Source of the DNA: Gluconobacter cerevisiae | GTDB taxonomy: Bacteria > Pseudomonadota > Alphaproteobacteria > Acetobacterales > Acetobacteraceae | Direction: 5' to 3' | Length of the DNA: 64,000 nucleotides | Assembly (NCBI RefSeq): GCF_015244675.1 | Contig: NZ_JABCQO010000001.1 | Span: 310,001-374,000 of the forward strand | Part shown: positions 54,920 to 63,330 of the stretch, piece by piece | How positions within the stretch are numbered: the first letter of the stretch is position 1 | How the letters are laid out: every line of letters begins with the position of its first letter | Notes under the pieces: generated by a model | Database searches by the model: none | The model's input: only the letters and a program-made list of their open reading frames with translations | Told to the model about the DNA's origin: nothing | Translations under genes and position numbers: made by a program

Positions 54920-55072
54920 CTGTTGTTCTCCTCCAAAGCCGGAAAAACAGTCAGCACAGAGCAACAGAACGTACAACCCTCACTTCAAGCTCTCAGGTCT
55001 TAACTGACGACACGCCGTAGGAGTGTTCAGGCTTTACTATATGCTTACCATTGATGATGGTGGAGGAACGTT

Positions 55073-55330
55073 ATGATCGCATACTTGAGGAATTCGTTTA
55101 AAATAACGACGTGTATCTCTTTGATCGCTTTGCTTTCTGCGTGTGGCACGACGACAGATCGTCGACTCAGTGAGGACAAACAAAGTTGCCGGAGCATGGG
55201 GCATACTCCGGGAACGGCTGAGTTCAAGAACTGTCTGGCGGATTTAAATGCCCGAAGGTGTGCCACTTCCCGGCAAAAGGGGTGGGGAGAACATCACGAC
55301 GTATCGCTGGACTGCACAAGGTTGCCCTAA
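55073..55330 (+). CDS. Small lipoprotein
   Basis: An 85-residue protein with a lipobox (LIALLSAC, Cys at about 24) after a basic start, so a small envelope lipoprotein. The mature part of about 60 residues has SCRSMGHTPGTAEFKNC and RRCATSRQKGW, with four further cysteines. The wording 'MGHTPGTAEFKNCLADL' recalls small lipoproteins often seen on mobile elements of this family of bacteria. Function unknown. A GGAGG-like site (GGAGGAACGTT) precedes the ATG. Confidence 0.7.
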   Translation: MIAYLRNSFKITTCISLIALLSACGTTTDRRLSEDKQSCRSMGHTPGTAEFKNCLADLNARRCATSRQKGWGEHHDVSLDCTRLP

Positions 55331-55756
55331 ATACGTCGTCCAGTAGGTTTTGAAACATCGTTTGTGTATATCATGATGTAATTAATAGGTGTCATGATGT
55401 CGCGATCCGGCTTCAGTCAGAAGCGCCGAATGGCGAGGCGTCGTTTTTGTTTGAGACATTCGGTAGCTTTTTCTGTGGATTACACGGGGCCTAGCATATT
55501 CTGTTGACGGTGCGGTTCATGTTGGTGTTTTGATTCAGATACAGATCTGAACATCACATCTTTTGCGATGTATACTGCGAGTACACATGTCCAGTTTCGA
55601 GGAGCAGATAACGCAGGCTGGACGACCGACAAGAGGATGGTTAAGGACTTAATCGGCCTCGGGTTTTTCATGAAAAGTCAGAGGGTGGGAGTGATTTCGT
55701 GACGGATAAAGAGGGGGGAGAGAGTCTTCCGCCGGTCCGTCACGGAGTGTCCCGCC
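55331..55756. other. Intergenic region upstream of the parB-like gene
   Basis: No convincing gene. It holds a possible hairpin with T-run (near 55420-55455, CGCC...GGCG then TTTTTG) that may end the lipoprotein transcript, and a TTGACG hexamer at about 55502 as a candidate -35. Confidence 0.4.
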
Positions 55757-57814
55757 ATGGCGAGCGCCATCCAGAAAATCGCCCTCAATGCGTCCCGTGA
55801 TATCCCTTTCAACAGGCTGGTGCTGTCGCAGTCCAACGTGCGGCGTGTGAAGGTCGGCCTGTCGATCGAGGAGCTGGCCCGCGATATCGAACGTCGTGGG
55901 CTGCTCCAGAGCCTGAACGTCCGGCCCGTTCTGAACGGCGAGGGGGCAGAAACCGGCACCTATGAAGTGCCAGCCGGCGGTCGTCGCTTCCGCGCGCTCG
56001 AACTGCTGGTAAAGCAGAAGAAACTGGCGAAAACGGCCCCGGTGCCCTGTGTCGTGCGCGAGGCCGGATCGGCCATTCTCGCCGAGGATGATTCCCTGGC
56101 CGAGAACGTGCAGCGCGTGGCGCTGCATCCGCTGGACCAGTTTCGTGCCTTTCGCGACATGCTGGAGAAGGGCATGTCCGAGGACGAGATCGCCGCCGCG
56201 TTCTTCGTCGTGCCCACCGTGGTCAAACAGCGCCTGCGCCTGATGACCGTGTCCGACAAACTGCTCGAGATTTACGAGCAGGACGGCATGAAGCTGGAAC
56301 AGCTCATGGCCTTCTCGATCAGCGACGATCCTGCGCGGCAGGAGCAGGTCTGGGAGATTATTGCCCAGAGCCATAACCGCGAGCCCTATCTGATCCGCCG
56401 CATGCTGACGGAAAAAACCGTGCGCGCATCGGATCGCCGCGTAAGCTTCGTCGGGCTGGACGCCTATCTTGCGGCTGGCGGTCCCGTCATGCGTGACCTG
56501 TTCGAAGCCGACGATGGCGGCTGGCTGGGCGATCCCACTCTTCTCGACCGGCTGGTGATGGAAAAACTGGCGGCAGCGGCCGAGGATATCCGAGCCGAAG
56601 GCTGGAAATGGGTCGAAACGGCTCTGTCCTTCCCCTGGGGACACACACGGCAGTTCGCGGAGATCGACGGGACGACCGTTGAACTTTCCGATGAAGAAGC
56701 GGGCCGTCTGACCGCTCTGCACAGCGAGCAGGAAACCATTGAGGCGGAATACGCGCAGGCCGATGAGTTCCCGGAGGACGTCGATACGCGGCTGGGTGAA
56801 ATCGAGCAGGCTATCGAGGCGCTGGAAGAACGCCCTGTTTCCTTCGATCCGGCGGACATGGTCCGGGCCGGTGTCTTCGTCAGCCTGGATACAGACGGCA
56901 CGCTGCTGGTCGCACGGGGTTTCGTCCGGCCGGAAGATATGCCGGTCGAACTCGAAGTCGATCAGGACGAATCAGACAGATATGACGACGCCATTGACCA
57001 CCGCGGCGATGGCGATGATGCCGAAGGGGATGGGAGGGAAGGCGCACCCGATACCGACCCCGAGGAGGAATACGGACTGAAACCGCTTTCCGATCGCCTG
57101 CTGACGGAACTGACGGCCTGGCGCACACTGGCCCTGCGGGATGCGTTTGCCAGCAATCCGCATGTCGCGCTGACCGAACTGCTTCACACGCTGGTACGCG
57201 ATCTGTACTGGCAGGTTTCGGGCGCAGATTGCCTGGAAGCCTATGTCCGGGAAATCCCGCTGCAGGTCCATTCCCCCGACATGCCCGGCAGCCTGCCGGC
57301 CCACGCGCTGCGCCAGCGCAACGAGGGCTGGAAGCACGATTTGCCGGAAGACGAGGCTGCACTCTGGCTGTGGCTCGACCGGCTGGACGACACCAGCCGT
57401 CTGGCCCTGCTAGCGCATTGCCTGTCTTTCGGGATCAACGCGCTGCATGAATCGCCTCATGGTCCGTCTCTGGCACGCAGCGTCAGGGAGCGGCTTGCGC
57501 GAGCAGGCCGTCTCACCACTGCGCTCGCGCTCGATCTGGCCGAAGCAGGCTGGCAGCCAACGGTGGAGAACTATCTCGGCCGCGTCACCAAGGCCCGCAT
57601 CCTCGAAGCCGTGCGCGAGGCGCGGGGAGCCGAGGCGGCAGAGCGTATCGCCCATATGAAGAAGGGTGACATGGCGCAAGCGGCTGAGCGGCTGCTGGAG
57701 GGCTCCGGATGGCTGCCCGAGGCATTGCGGACGAGGAACGTGGCGGAGCGAAGTGAAGGGGGAGCAGGGGTAGCTCATATGCCCGATAGCCCGGACGCGG
57801 TGGCGGCCGAGTGA
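55757..57814 (+). CDS. parB: Large ParB/RepB-type nuclease-domain protein
   Basis: A 685-residue protein of the ParB family carried by plasmids and integrative elements. N-terminal ParB/Srx fold (about 15-125): IPFNRLVLSQSNVRR, EELARDIERRGLLQSLNVRP, VPAGGRRFRALELL and the DDSLAENVQR motif. Then an HTH region (EDEIAAAFFVVPTVVKQRLRLM). The long C-terminal half (acidic stretch about 405-440, then helical) is unlike chromosomal ParB. No parA lies beside it, so its job may be gene control or DNA processing rather than segregation. Terminator follows. Confidence 0.85.
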   Translation: MASAIQKIALNASRDIPFNRLVLSQSNVRRVKVGLSIEELARDIERRGLLQSLNVRPVLNGEGAETGTYEVPAGGRRFRALELLVKQKKLAKTAPVPCVVREAGSAILAEDDSLAENVQRVALHPLDQFRAFRDMLEKGMSEDEIAAAFFVVPTVVKQRLRLMTVSDKLLEIYEQDGMKLEQLMAFSISDDPARQEQVWEIIAQSHNREPYLIRRMLTEKTVRASDRRVSFVGLDAYLAAGGPVMRDLFEADDGGWLGDPTLLDRLVMEKLAAAAEDIRAEGWKWVETALSFPWGHTRQFAEIDGTTVELSDEEAGRLTALHSEQETIEAEYAQADEFPEDVDTRLGEIEQAIEALEERPVSFDPADMVRAGVFVSLDTDGTLLVARGFVRPEDMPVELEVDQDESDRYDDAIDHRGDGDDAEGDGREGAPDTDPEEEYGLKPLSDRLLTELTAWRTLALRDAFASNPHVALTELLHTLVRDLYWQVSGADCLEAYVREIPLQVHSPDMPGSLPAHALRQRNEGWKHDLPEDEAALWLWLDRLDDTSRLALLAHCLSFGINALHESPHGPSLARSVRERLARAGRLTTALALDLAEAGWQPTVENYLGRVTKARILEAVREARGAEAAERIAHMKKGDMAQAAERLLEGSGWLPEALRTRNVAERSEGGAGVAHMPDSPDAVAAE

Positions 57815-57836
57815 TGTCAGCCCGCTGACTGGTATT

Positions 57837-57867
57837 GGCGCCTTTCGGTCTCCGGAAGGCGCCTTTT
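57837..57867 (+). terminator. Rho-independent terminator after the parB-like gene
   Basis: A 12-base-pair stem with one G-U pair (GGCGCCTTTCGG/CCGGAAGGCGCC), loop TCT, then TTTT. Confidence 0.88.
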
Positions 57868-57911
57868 ATATGGGAACGACGACATCACGCCGGAATGGCT
57901 GTCGACGGTGG

Positions 57912-58634
57912 TCAGTGACGGGTCACCGGCTGCAGGTGTCGATCCGTTTCAAGCCTGAGGGCCGCTGTCCATAAGGGTGTTTTGGTATAGAAATCCCGCC
58001 TGTTGAGGCCGGTACCGGTTCGGTGCTCGTTGAGCAGTCCTGCCCAGCACAGTGGACGCAGGACATGGACGTACAGACTGGCGGTCAGCTTGAAATCCCG
58101 GTGACGGATCTCCTCCTCTTCACCCCCGTAGAGAACCGAACATAGTCGCTCTTCGGTGACGGCAGCCTGGGCTTCGATATTGATGACGTTGAGAAAGATA
58201 TCCCAGTTGCCGAACAGCGGCTCATCGCTTCGGGTGTAAGGACTGTGGTCAACGACAAAGAGGAGATGGGTCGTTAACAGCATCCAGAGCCGGGCAGGCT
58301 CCGATCTGAGTTTTCTCGCCAGGTCGGTCAGCCGCAGGGTTCCCTTGAAATGCCGTGCGAGCTTCGCACTGAGCAGAACCTCATGCAGGATCACCAGCGG
58401 CGGGAAATCGTGTTCATTGAGGACTTTGTTAACGGCGTAGAGGTCTTCGACCGTATAGGCTGGCCAGTCAAATGCCTCGGCGGCCCACGCGACAAAATAG
58501 CGCTTGAGCGCCTTGGTGGGCGTGAGGCCGATCGGGCCGTTTTCCTCAATATAGCCGATCGTCAGCAGCGCGGCCTTCAGGATGAGGGCATGCGACAGGG
58601 GGAGGTCGGTGTCGGGCGAACGAAACGGATTCAT
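57912..58634 (-). CDS. Hypothetical protein of the mobile element
   Basis: A 240-residue soluble protein of unknown function, start MNPFRSPDTDLPLSHALILK. Mostly helical with several conserved-looking blocks (ALKRYFVAWAAEAFDWP, LNEHDFPPLVILHEVLLSAK in parts, LYGGEEEEIRHRDFKLTASLYVHVLRPLCWAGLL). The later region looks like a winged-helix or replication-initiator-like fold but I cannot name it. It is convergent with the parB-like gene and its ATG overlaps the stop of a small ORF upstream (TAATG). Confidence 0.65.
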   Translation of the reverse strand: MNPFRSPDTDLPLSHALILKAALLTIGYIEENGPIGLTPTKALKRYFVAWAAEAFDWPAYTVEDLYAVNKVLNEHDFPPLVILHEVLLSAKLARHFKGTLRLTDLARKLRSEPARLWMLLTTHLLFVVDHSPYTRSDEPLFGNWDIFLNVINIEAQAAVTEERLCSVLYGGEEEEIRHRDFKLTASLYVHVLRPLCWAGLLNEHRTGTGLNRRDFYTKTPLWTAALRLETDRHLQPVTRH

Positions 58635-58810
58635 TACATAAACAATGAACCAGGTCGGTGCGAGTTGCCAGTCTGGCTTTGCGACGTAGGGACGATCTCC
58701 GTCCCGCGTCCTTCATTGTAATGTCGGTTGTCGCCTACATGTCGGACATAAAAGTGGGTTGGCTCGCCTTTCGCATAACGGACATAGTCCGCGCAGTCCC
58801 CCGCTATCAC
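58634..58810 (-). CDS. Small ORF coupled to the 240-residue gene
   Basis: A 58-codon frame from GTG at 58810, MIAGDCADYVRYAKGEPTHF then YVRHVGDNRHYNEGRGTEIV, ending SLFM. Its TAA overlaps the next ATG as TAATG, a layout seen in translationally coupled genes. The composition looks like protein rather than noise. The DYVRYA motif also occurs in the ORF at 58713-59156. No function known. The start lacks a good ribosome site, hence the moderate confidence. Confidence 0.42.
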   Translation of the reverse strand: MIAGDCADYVRYAKGEPTHFYVRHVGDNRHYNEGRGTEIVPTSQSQTGNSHRPGSLFM

Positions 58811-59165
58811 TTGGAGCCGAGAGTGGGGTGATCGTTATGGGAAATAACCAGCAAGAATACAGGCGCTTAGGTTGGCCGTAGCAAGACACGCCCGAAGCCA
58901 CTGGGCAGGGAGTATAAATCATTTGGATCGGGCAACGATGCTTTCGGTTTTCGGCCTTGACACGATGATGTTCGGTGCGGGCGGCAATCCAGATTTTCTG
59001 GACAGCGTCAAGATTCATGAAGGCAATTCCGAACCCAACCAGAAGGTCGAGCCAGACCGAATGGTGGCCGAGCGTGATACGGAAGCAGTTTTCATTCTGG
59101 GTTCTATTGGCATATCGGACATAATCTTCAAGTAGTTCTGTGCAGCAGTGGCCCATACCTGTCAC
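58713..59165 (-). CDS. Doubtful ORF downstream of the RND pump
   Basis: A 150-codon frame whose GTG start overlaps the RND stop as GTGA (ATG alternative at 59156). The first part (LLEDYVRYANRTQNENCFRI, LGHHSVWLDLLVGFGIAFMN) reads like protein and shares DYVRYA with the small ORF at 58634-58810. The last 60 residues are Cys/Pro-rich and overlap that small ORF in another frame, so the true gene may be shorter or decayed. The remaining sequence in 58811-59161 shows nothing else. Confidence 0.3.
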   Translation of the reverse strand: MTGMGHCCTELLEDYVRYANRTQNENCFRITLGHHSVWLDLLVGFGIAFMNLDAVQKIWIAARTEHHRVKAENRKHRCPIQMIYTPCPVASGVSCYGQPKRLYSCWLFPITITPLSAPSDSGGLRGLCPLCERRANPLLCPTCRRQPTLQ

Positions 59166-62100
59166 TTGAACAAGGTTTCCGGAACTCCCGTTTCGTTTTC
59201 AGAAAAACTACCAAATTTGACAGCAAGAATAGGCAAAACAAACAGGTTAAGTATCATTGATGTCATGAGCCCTCCAAGAATGACAGCTGCCATAGGTCCT
59301 TCGATTTCCCGCCCAGGCGCATTCATATCAACAGCCAGAGGCGCCAGTCCAAGCGCCGTAACGAGCGATGTCATGAGTACGGGGACGACGCGGTCTCTGG
59401 CCCCCCGGAGCGCTGTTGTTACTCCCCATGTGAGATGTTCCCGCTCGACCAAAGTCTCAAAATGCGAAATCATCATCACCGAATTCCGAAGCGTAATCCC
59501 GAATAGAGTAACGAAGCCGACTGTTGCCCCAAGAGTTAGCGTTGTGCCGGAAACAATGATTGCCAGAATGCCGCCGACAAATGCGAAGGGAAGATTGACG
59601 AGTATCAGAGCGAGATTGCGCCATCCTTGTGTGATTATTGAGAGCAGAATCATGACCGCTATGGCAGCGAGCCCGGAATTTATAAACAGTTCCTTGCGTG
59701 ATTGTGATTCAGCTTCCGCTGCGGATGTAAACTGAACGTAGGTTCCAAGAGGCAGTTTGATATTTTTTGCTATAGCCGTGCGTGCGTCCTGAACGAAAGA
59801 TTGAGCTGATCGTCCTGTAACATTTGCGGTGACAGTCTGTGTTCTCTGTGCTCCCAGATGTGACACCTGATAGCGACCGTTCGTCTCATATATGTCTGCG
59901 ACAGCGCGGAGTGGTACGTAGTTTCCGTGAACAGTATGCAGTGGCAGGAAGCCGACAGACGCAACATCATTACGACTTGCGTCATCAAGACGAACCATAA
60001 CATTAAAAGCCGCAGAACGCTCGTATATCTGCCCCACGGTTTCACCCTGCCAGGCTGTATGGATGGATCGGAGTACATCCGCCGACCGAAGCCCCCAGCG
60101 CTCCAGATCAGCAGGGCGTAGCCGAATAGCAAGTTCCGGAACACCAGGGGGTGCTTCTATCCGGACATCTGTTGCGCCATGTATCTGATGCAACATGCGG
60201 ACAATATTATTTGCCTGGATATCCAATACATCCAGATCATCGCCAATAATATTGATTGCCACAGCCGAAGACGAACCAGAAAGGGTTTCGTTTACGCGCA
60301 TCGTCAAAAAACTACTGACAGAAAAACTGGCCCCAACGAACCCGTCAAGCGCTTTGCGAACGCGGGCATCAATCTGTCGGGAAGCCTTCCCATCCACCTG
60401 ATTCAAATCAACCTCAAACTCGCTGGTATGTGGTCCAGACGTGTCCTCATCCAGCGAGGCGCGTCCGACTCTCTGAGCAACCGAACGGATTTCGGGAAGC
60501 TGACGAAGTTTTTCTGTAACCTGTCTACCTAATTTCAGAGACTGTTCCAGGGAAGTCCCCGGAGCAGCCGTCATATGAATGATAAGGTGACCTTCCTTGA
60601 AATCAGGAATGAAATCGCTTTCAAGGAATGGAAGGGCCGCAAACCCTATCAAGGTGGTCAGGATCATCCCGCCTATAACAAATCGGGGATGGCGCATTAA
60701 TCTGGCCAGAAGACGTTCATAAGCTCTGGCGGTCCACCCTGCCAGGGGGGGCTCTCTCCGGGTTTCTCCAGGCGTCGCCAAGAGCCATGCGCAGAGTGCA
60801 GGTACAACGGTTACAGCAGCGGCAAGAGAAGCCATGACCGCAAGAACATAAGCTGTTGCCAGTGGAGCAAACAGTCGTCCCGAAAGTCCGGGAAGGGCGA
60901 TGACAGGCAAGAAAACGATAATGACAGCAAAGGTCGCGTAAACCACTGCACTGCGGACTTCAACGCATGCATCGAGTACGACGCGCGCTGTAGATGCGGG
61001 CTGGACCAGAAGCCGGTTTTCACGCAATCGGCGTGTAACATTTTCGACCCCGATCACGGCGTCATCCACGACCTCGCCGATGGCGATAGCAAGCCCCCCC
61101 AGGGTCATGGCATTCAAAGTAACCCCGAGTGTCTCCAGCAACGACAGGGCTATCAGAATAGCCAAAGGTATGGTGGCGCAACAGATTGCAGCGGTTCGCA
61201 GGTCAAAAAGGAAAAGAAAGATTACGGCAACCACCAGAAAACCGCCCAGAAGCAATGCTTGTGTGGCATTCCCCAATGCGGTCGTAATGAAATTGGCGGG
61301 TCGGAACAGGTCAGCATGCAATGTAATCCCCTGTCCCTGCAATTGCGGGCGGAAATCGGTAAGTGCCGCCTCGATTTCCCGGGTCACAGCCATCGTATTG
61401 GCACCGTACTGTTCCCATATATTAACCACAATGCCTGTCTTTCCCTCGATACTGGCCGCGCCGAAGGCGGGAATAGGGGCTTCAGTTACAGTGGCAATAC
61501 TGCCCAGTGTGACAGCACCATTATCAGAGCGGACAATCACAGTGCGGGCCAGACTTTCTGGCGTCAGGGCCTGACCGTCAGACTGAAGAACGACTCTTTG
61601 GTTCGGGGTATCAATAAAGCCGGCCCCCTGTATGCCAGTTGCTTCCTGGGCAGCCGCAAGGACGTCATCAAGTCCGATATGATGCAAGATGAGTTGGTCT
61701 GGATGTACCTGTATCTGGAGTGACCGACGCTCCCCGCCAAACACACTGACTCCAGCCACACCAGGCAACGCCAGCAGACGCGGCCTTAATGACCAGTCAG
61801 TAAGCGTGCGCAACTGCATGAGGGACTGTTGTTCCGACGTCAGACCAATCACCAGTACCAGACCGGCGGATGAGGTCAGTGGCGTCATAGTCGGAGCATG
61901 AACACCGGCTGGCAATTGCTGTGCAACAACATTCATTTGTTCCCCGACCAGTTGCCGGGCGCGATAAATATCGGTCGATGTCGCAAACAGGACGTTGACG
62001 ACTGACAGTCCCTGAATCGAAGTCGATTGCACGCGCTGAATACCCGGGAGGCCGCTCAGGGCAATTTCCATTGGGCGACTAACCAATGTTTCGACCTGTT

Positions 62101-62296
62101 CCGGCGTAAAACCAGCGGCTTCGGTCTGGATCGTGACCCGTGGCGGAATGAATTCCGGAAACACATCATAGCTGGCATGTCTCAAGCCATACAGGCCATA
62201 GAAGAACAACAGACATGCGGTTGCGATAACCACGCCCCGGAAGCGGATCGAAAACCCGATAATAGCTGCCTGAAGGCTGAAAGAACGTCCCGTCAT
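59162..62296 (-). CDS. RND efflux pump, heavy-metal (CusA/CzcA) type
   Basis: Inner-membrane proton-driven exporter of 1,044 residues with the RND plan of twelve helices and two large periplasmic loops (about 40-340 and 560-870). N-terminal YDVFPEFIPPRVTIQTEAAGF and SRPMEIALSGLPG are typical of the metal group. The proton-relay helix reads GEVVDDAVIGVENV (about 405-418), with two adjacent Asp, unlike the usual metal-pump wording, so the substrate (Cu/Ag, Co/Zn/Cd or another) is uncertain. The second gene of an adaptor-pump pair, whose start abuts the adaptor stop. Confidence 0.92.
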   Translation of the reverse strand: MTGRSFSLQAAIIGFSIRFRGVVIATACLLFFYGLYGLRHASYDVFPEFIPPRVTIQTEAAGFTPEQVETLVSRPMEIALSGLPGIQRVQSTSIQGLSVVNVLFATSTDIYRARQLVGEQMNVVAQQLPAGVHAPTMTPLTSSAGLVLVIGLTSEQQSLMQLRTLTDWSLRPRLLALPGVAGVSVFGGERRSLQIQVHPDQLILHHIGLDDVLAAAQEATGIQGAGFIDTPNQRVVLQSDGQALTPESLARTVIVRSDNGAVTLGSIATVTEAPIPAFGAASIEGKTGIVVNIWEQYGANTMAVTREIEAALTDFRPQLQGQGITLHADLFRPANFITTALGNATQALLLGGFLVVAVIFLFLFDLRTAAICCATIPLAILIALSLLETLGVTLNAMTLGGLAIAIGEVVDDAVIGVENVTRRLRENRLLVQPASTARVVLDACVEVRSAVVYATFAVIIVFLPVIALPGLSGRLFAPLATAYVLAVMASLAAAVTVVPALCAWLLATPGETRREPPLAGWTARAYERLLARLMRHPRFVIGGMILTTLIGFAALPFLESDFIPDFKEGHLIIHMTAAPGTSLEQSLKLGRQVTEKLRQLPEIRSVAQRVGRASLDEDTSGPHTSEFEVDLNQVDGKASRQIDARVRKALDGFVGASFSVSSFLTMRVNETLSGSSSAVAINIIGDDLDVLDIQANNIVRMLHQIHGATDVRIEAPPGVPELAIRLRPADLERWGLRSADVLRSIHTAWQGETVGQIYERSAAFNVMVRLDDASRNDVASVGFLPLHTVHGNYVPLRAVADIYETNGRYQVSHLGAQRTQTVTANVTGRSAQSFVQDARTAIAKNIKLPLGTYVQFTSAAEAESQSRKELFINSGLAAIAVMILLSIITQGWRNLALILVNLPFAFVGGILAIIVSGTTLTLGATVGFVTLFGITLRNSVMMISHFETLVEREHLTWGVTTALRGARDRVVPVLMTSLVTALGLAPLAVDMNAPGREIEGPMAAVILGGLMTSMILNLFVLPILAVKFGSFSENETGVPETLFK

Positions 62297-63330
62297 CAGT
62301 CGTCATCGCCTCCTGATTCAAGCTGAGCTCGGAATTCTTCAGACAGAAGTAATTGCGTACCCCCTACGACGATTTGCGTTTCGTGTGTGATTTGTCCTGG
62401 AGTATCTTGGATCAGGTAGCCACCTTCTCGGTCCGGCACGTCGGTCGTAAGGGGTAGGCGTGTAAATTTTCCGTGTCCGTTATCACGGTATATCCACGAC
62501 TTACCTTGCAGCCAGATAATAGCTGATGCAGGTATCCGGATACCGGGACGTTCCTCTTCGGTAGGCAGGAGAACGGAAACATTCATGCCCGCGACAAGCT
62601 GACTTTCAGCCGACGCAAAATAGAAAAAGCTACGCCCCTGAATAGCAGGATCGGTCATGGTTACAGGAGACAAATAGTGGAGCATTGTCCCGTGTCCACC
62701 CGTGTTTCCATAATCGGTCACATCCGCCTGACTTGGTGGGGTTGGTAGATCCGTATCTGGTGGAAGGGTCACCTTGACCAAGACCACTTGTTGTTGAAGT
62801 AACTGTGTAATGAAAATTGTATTTTTTTCGGTAGCGTCAGATATGACCGAACCAAATTGCTGTCTGATAATATTAAGTGCGTTATTCACCCGGACCTGTT
62901 CTGCTTTTACCATAGCTGAGTTGGACTGAAATCTGGCTGTTGTCTCCTGGAATTGTTCCTGAGAGATATTCTGCCGGTCGCGATACAGTCCTTTGTCACG
63001 ATCGAGTTTCGCACGGGCAAGCGTCTGCTGTGCCTGCATGCTCTCCAGCCGCGCTTTCATGTCAGCATAATCACTAACAAGAGTGATAAGTTGTGTTGCG
63101 TTCAGAACGTAACCATAGGCGGGAACCAACTTTCTCCAAGGCACGATGCTGGGTCGTGCAGAAGCGATGCCACTCTTCGTAACTGCTTCCGGGGAGACCG
63201 TCACGGTCGCCTCTGCGCCAAGAACCGAAACTGGTGGATCATCATCATCTGCAATAGCAATGTCCGCCACGTTTAGAACTAGGAAGACAGAAAGACCTAC
63301 AAGAGGCAGCCAGAAGGCCCTCGCTTTCAT
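62296..63330 (-). CDS. RND periplasmic adaptor protein (CusB/CzcB type)
   Basis: A 344-residue membrane-fusion protein linking the pump to an outer-membrane channel. Signal peptide (about 8-27), a beta-barrel/lipoyl part with GYVLNATQLITLVSDYADMKARL, a coiled coil (about 90-140) and C-terminal domains (GMNVSVLLPTEEERPGIRIPASAIIWLQGK in parts). The N-terminus has an acidic DDDDPP and the C-terminus ends GGDDD. It overlaps both the pump gene (1 base) and the channel gene (4 bases), so the three are one operon. Confidence 0.9.
   Translation of the reverse strand: MKARAFWLPLVGLSVFLVLNVADIAIADDDDPPVSVLGAEATVTVSPEAVTKSGIASARPSIVPWRKLVPAYGYVLNATQLITLVSDYADMKARLESMQAQQTLARAKLDRDKGLYRDRQNISQEQFQETTARFQSNSAMVKAEQVRVNNALNIIRQQFGSVISDATEKNTIFITQLLQQQVVLVKVTLPPDTDLPTPPSQADVTDYGNTGGHGTMLHYLSPVTMTDPAIQGRSFFYFASAESQLVAGMNVSVLLPTEEERPGIRIPASAIIWLQGKSWIYRDNGHGKFTRLPLTTDVPDREGGYLIQDTPGQITHETQIVVGGTQLLLSEEFRAQLESGGDDD

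Larger units (their letters stand above)
54148..55024 (-). mobile_element. IS5-family insertion sequence (IS427/IS1031-like)
   Basis: About 877 bp bounded by perfect 26-bp inverted repeats (ACTCCTACGGCGTG... at the left, its complement at 54999-55024). It codes a DDE transposase in two overlapping frames. No matching direct repeat flanks it, so the target duplication is absent, very short or lost. Confidence 0.88.

Noticed and set aside
54148-55024. Target duplication for the IS5-type element
   Set aside because: The bases flanking the 26-bp repeats (GAA and GTT) do not match for any of the usual 2-4 base lengths.
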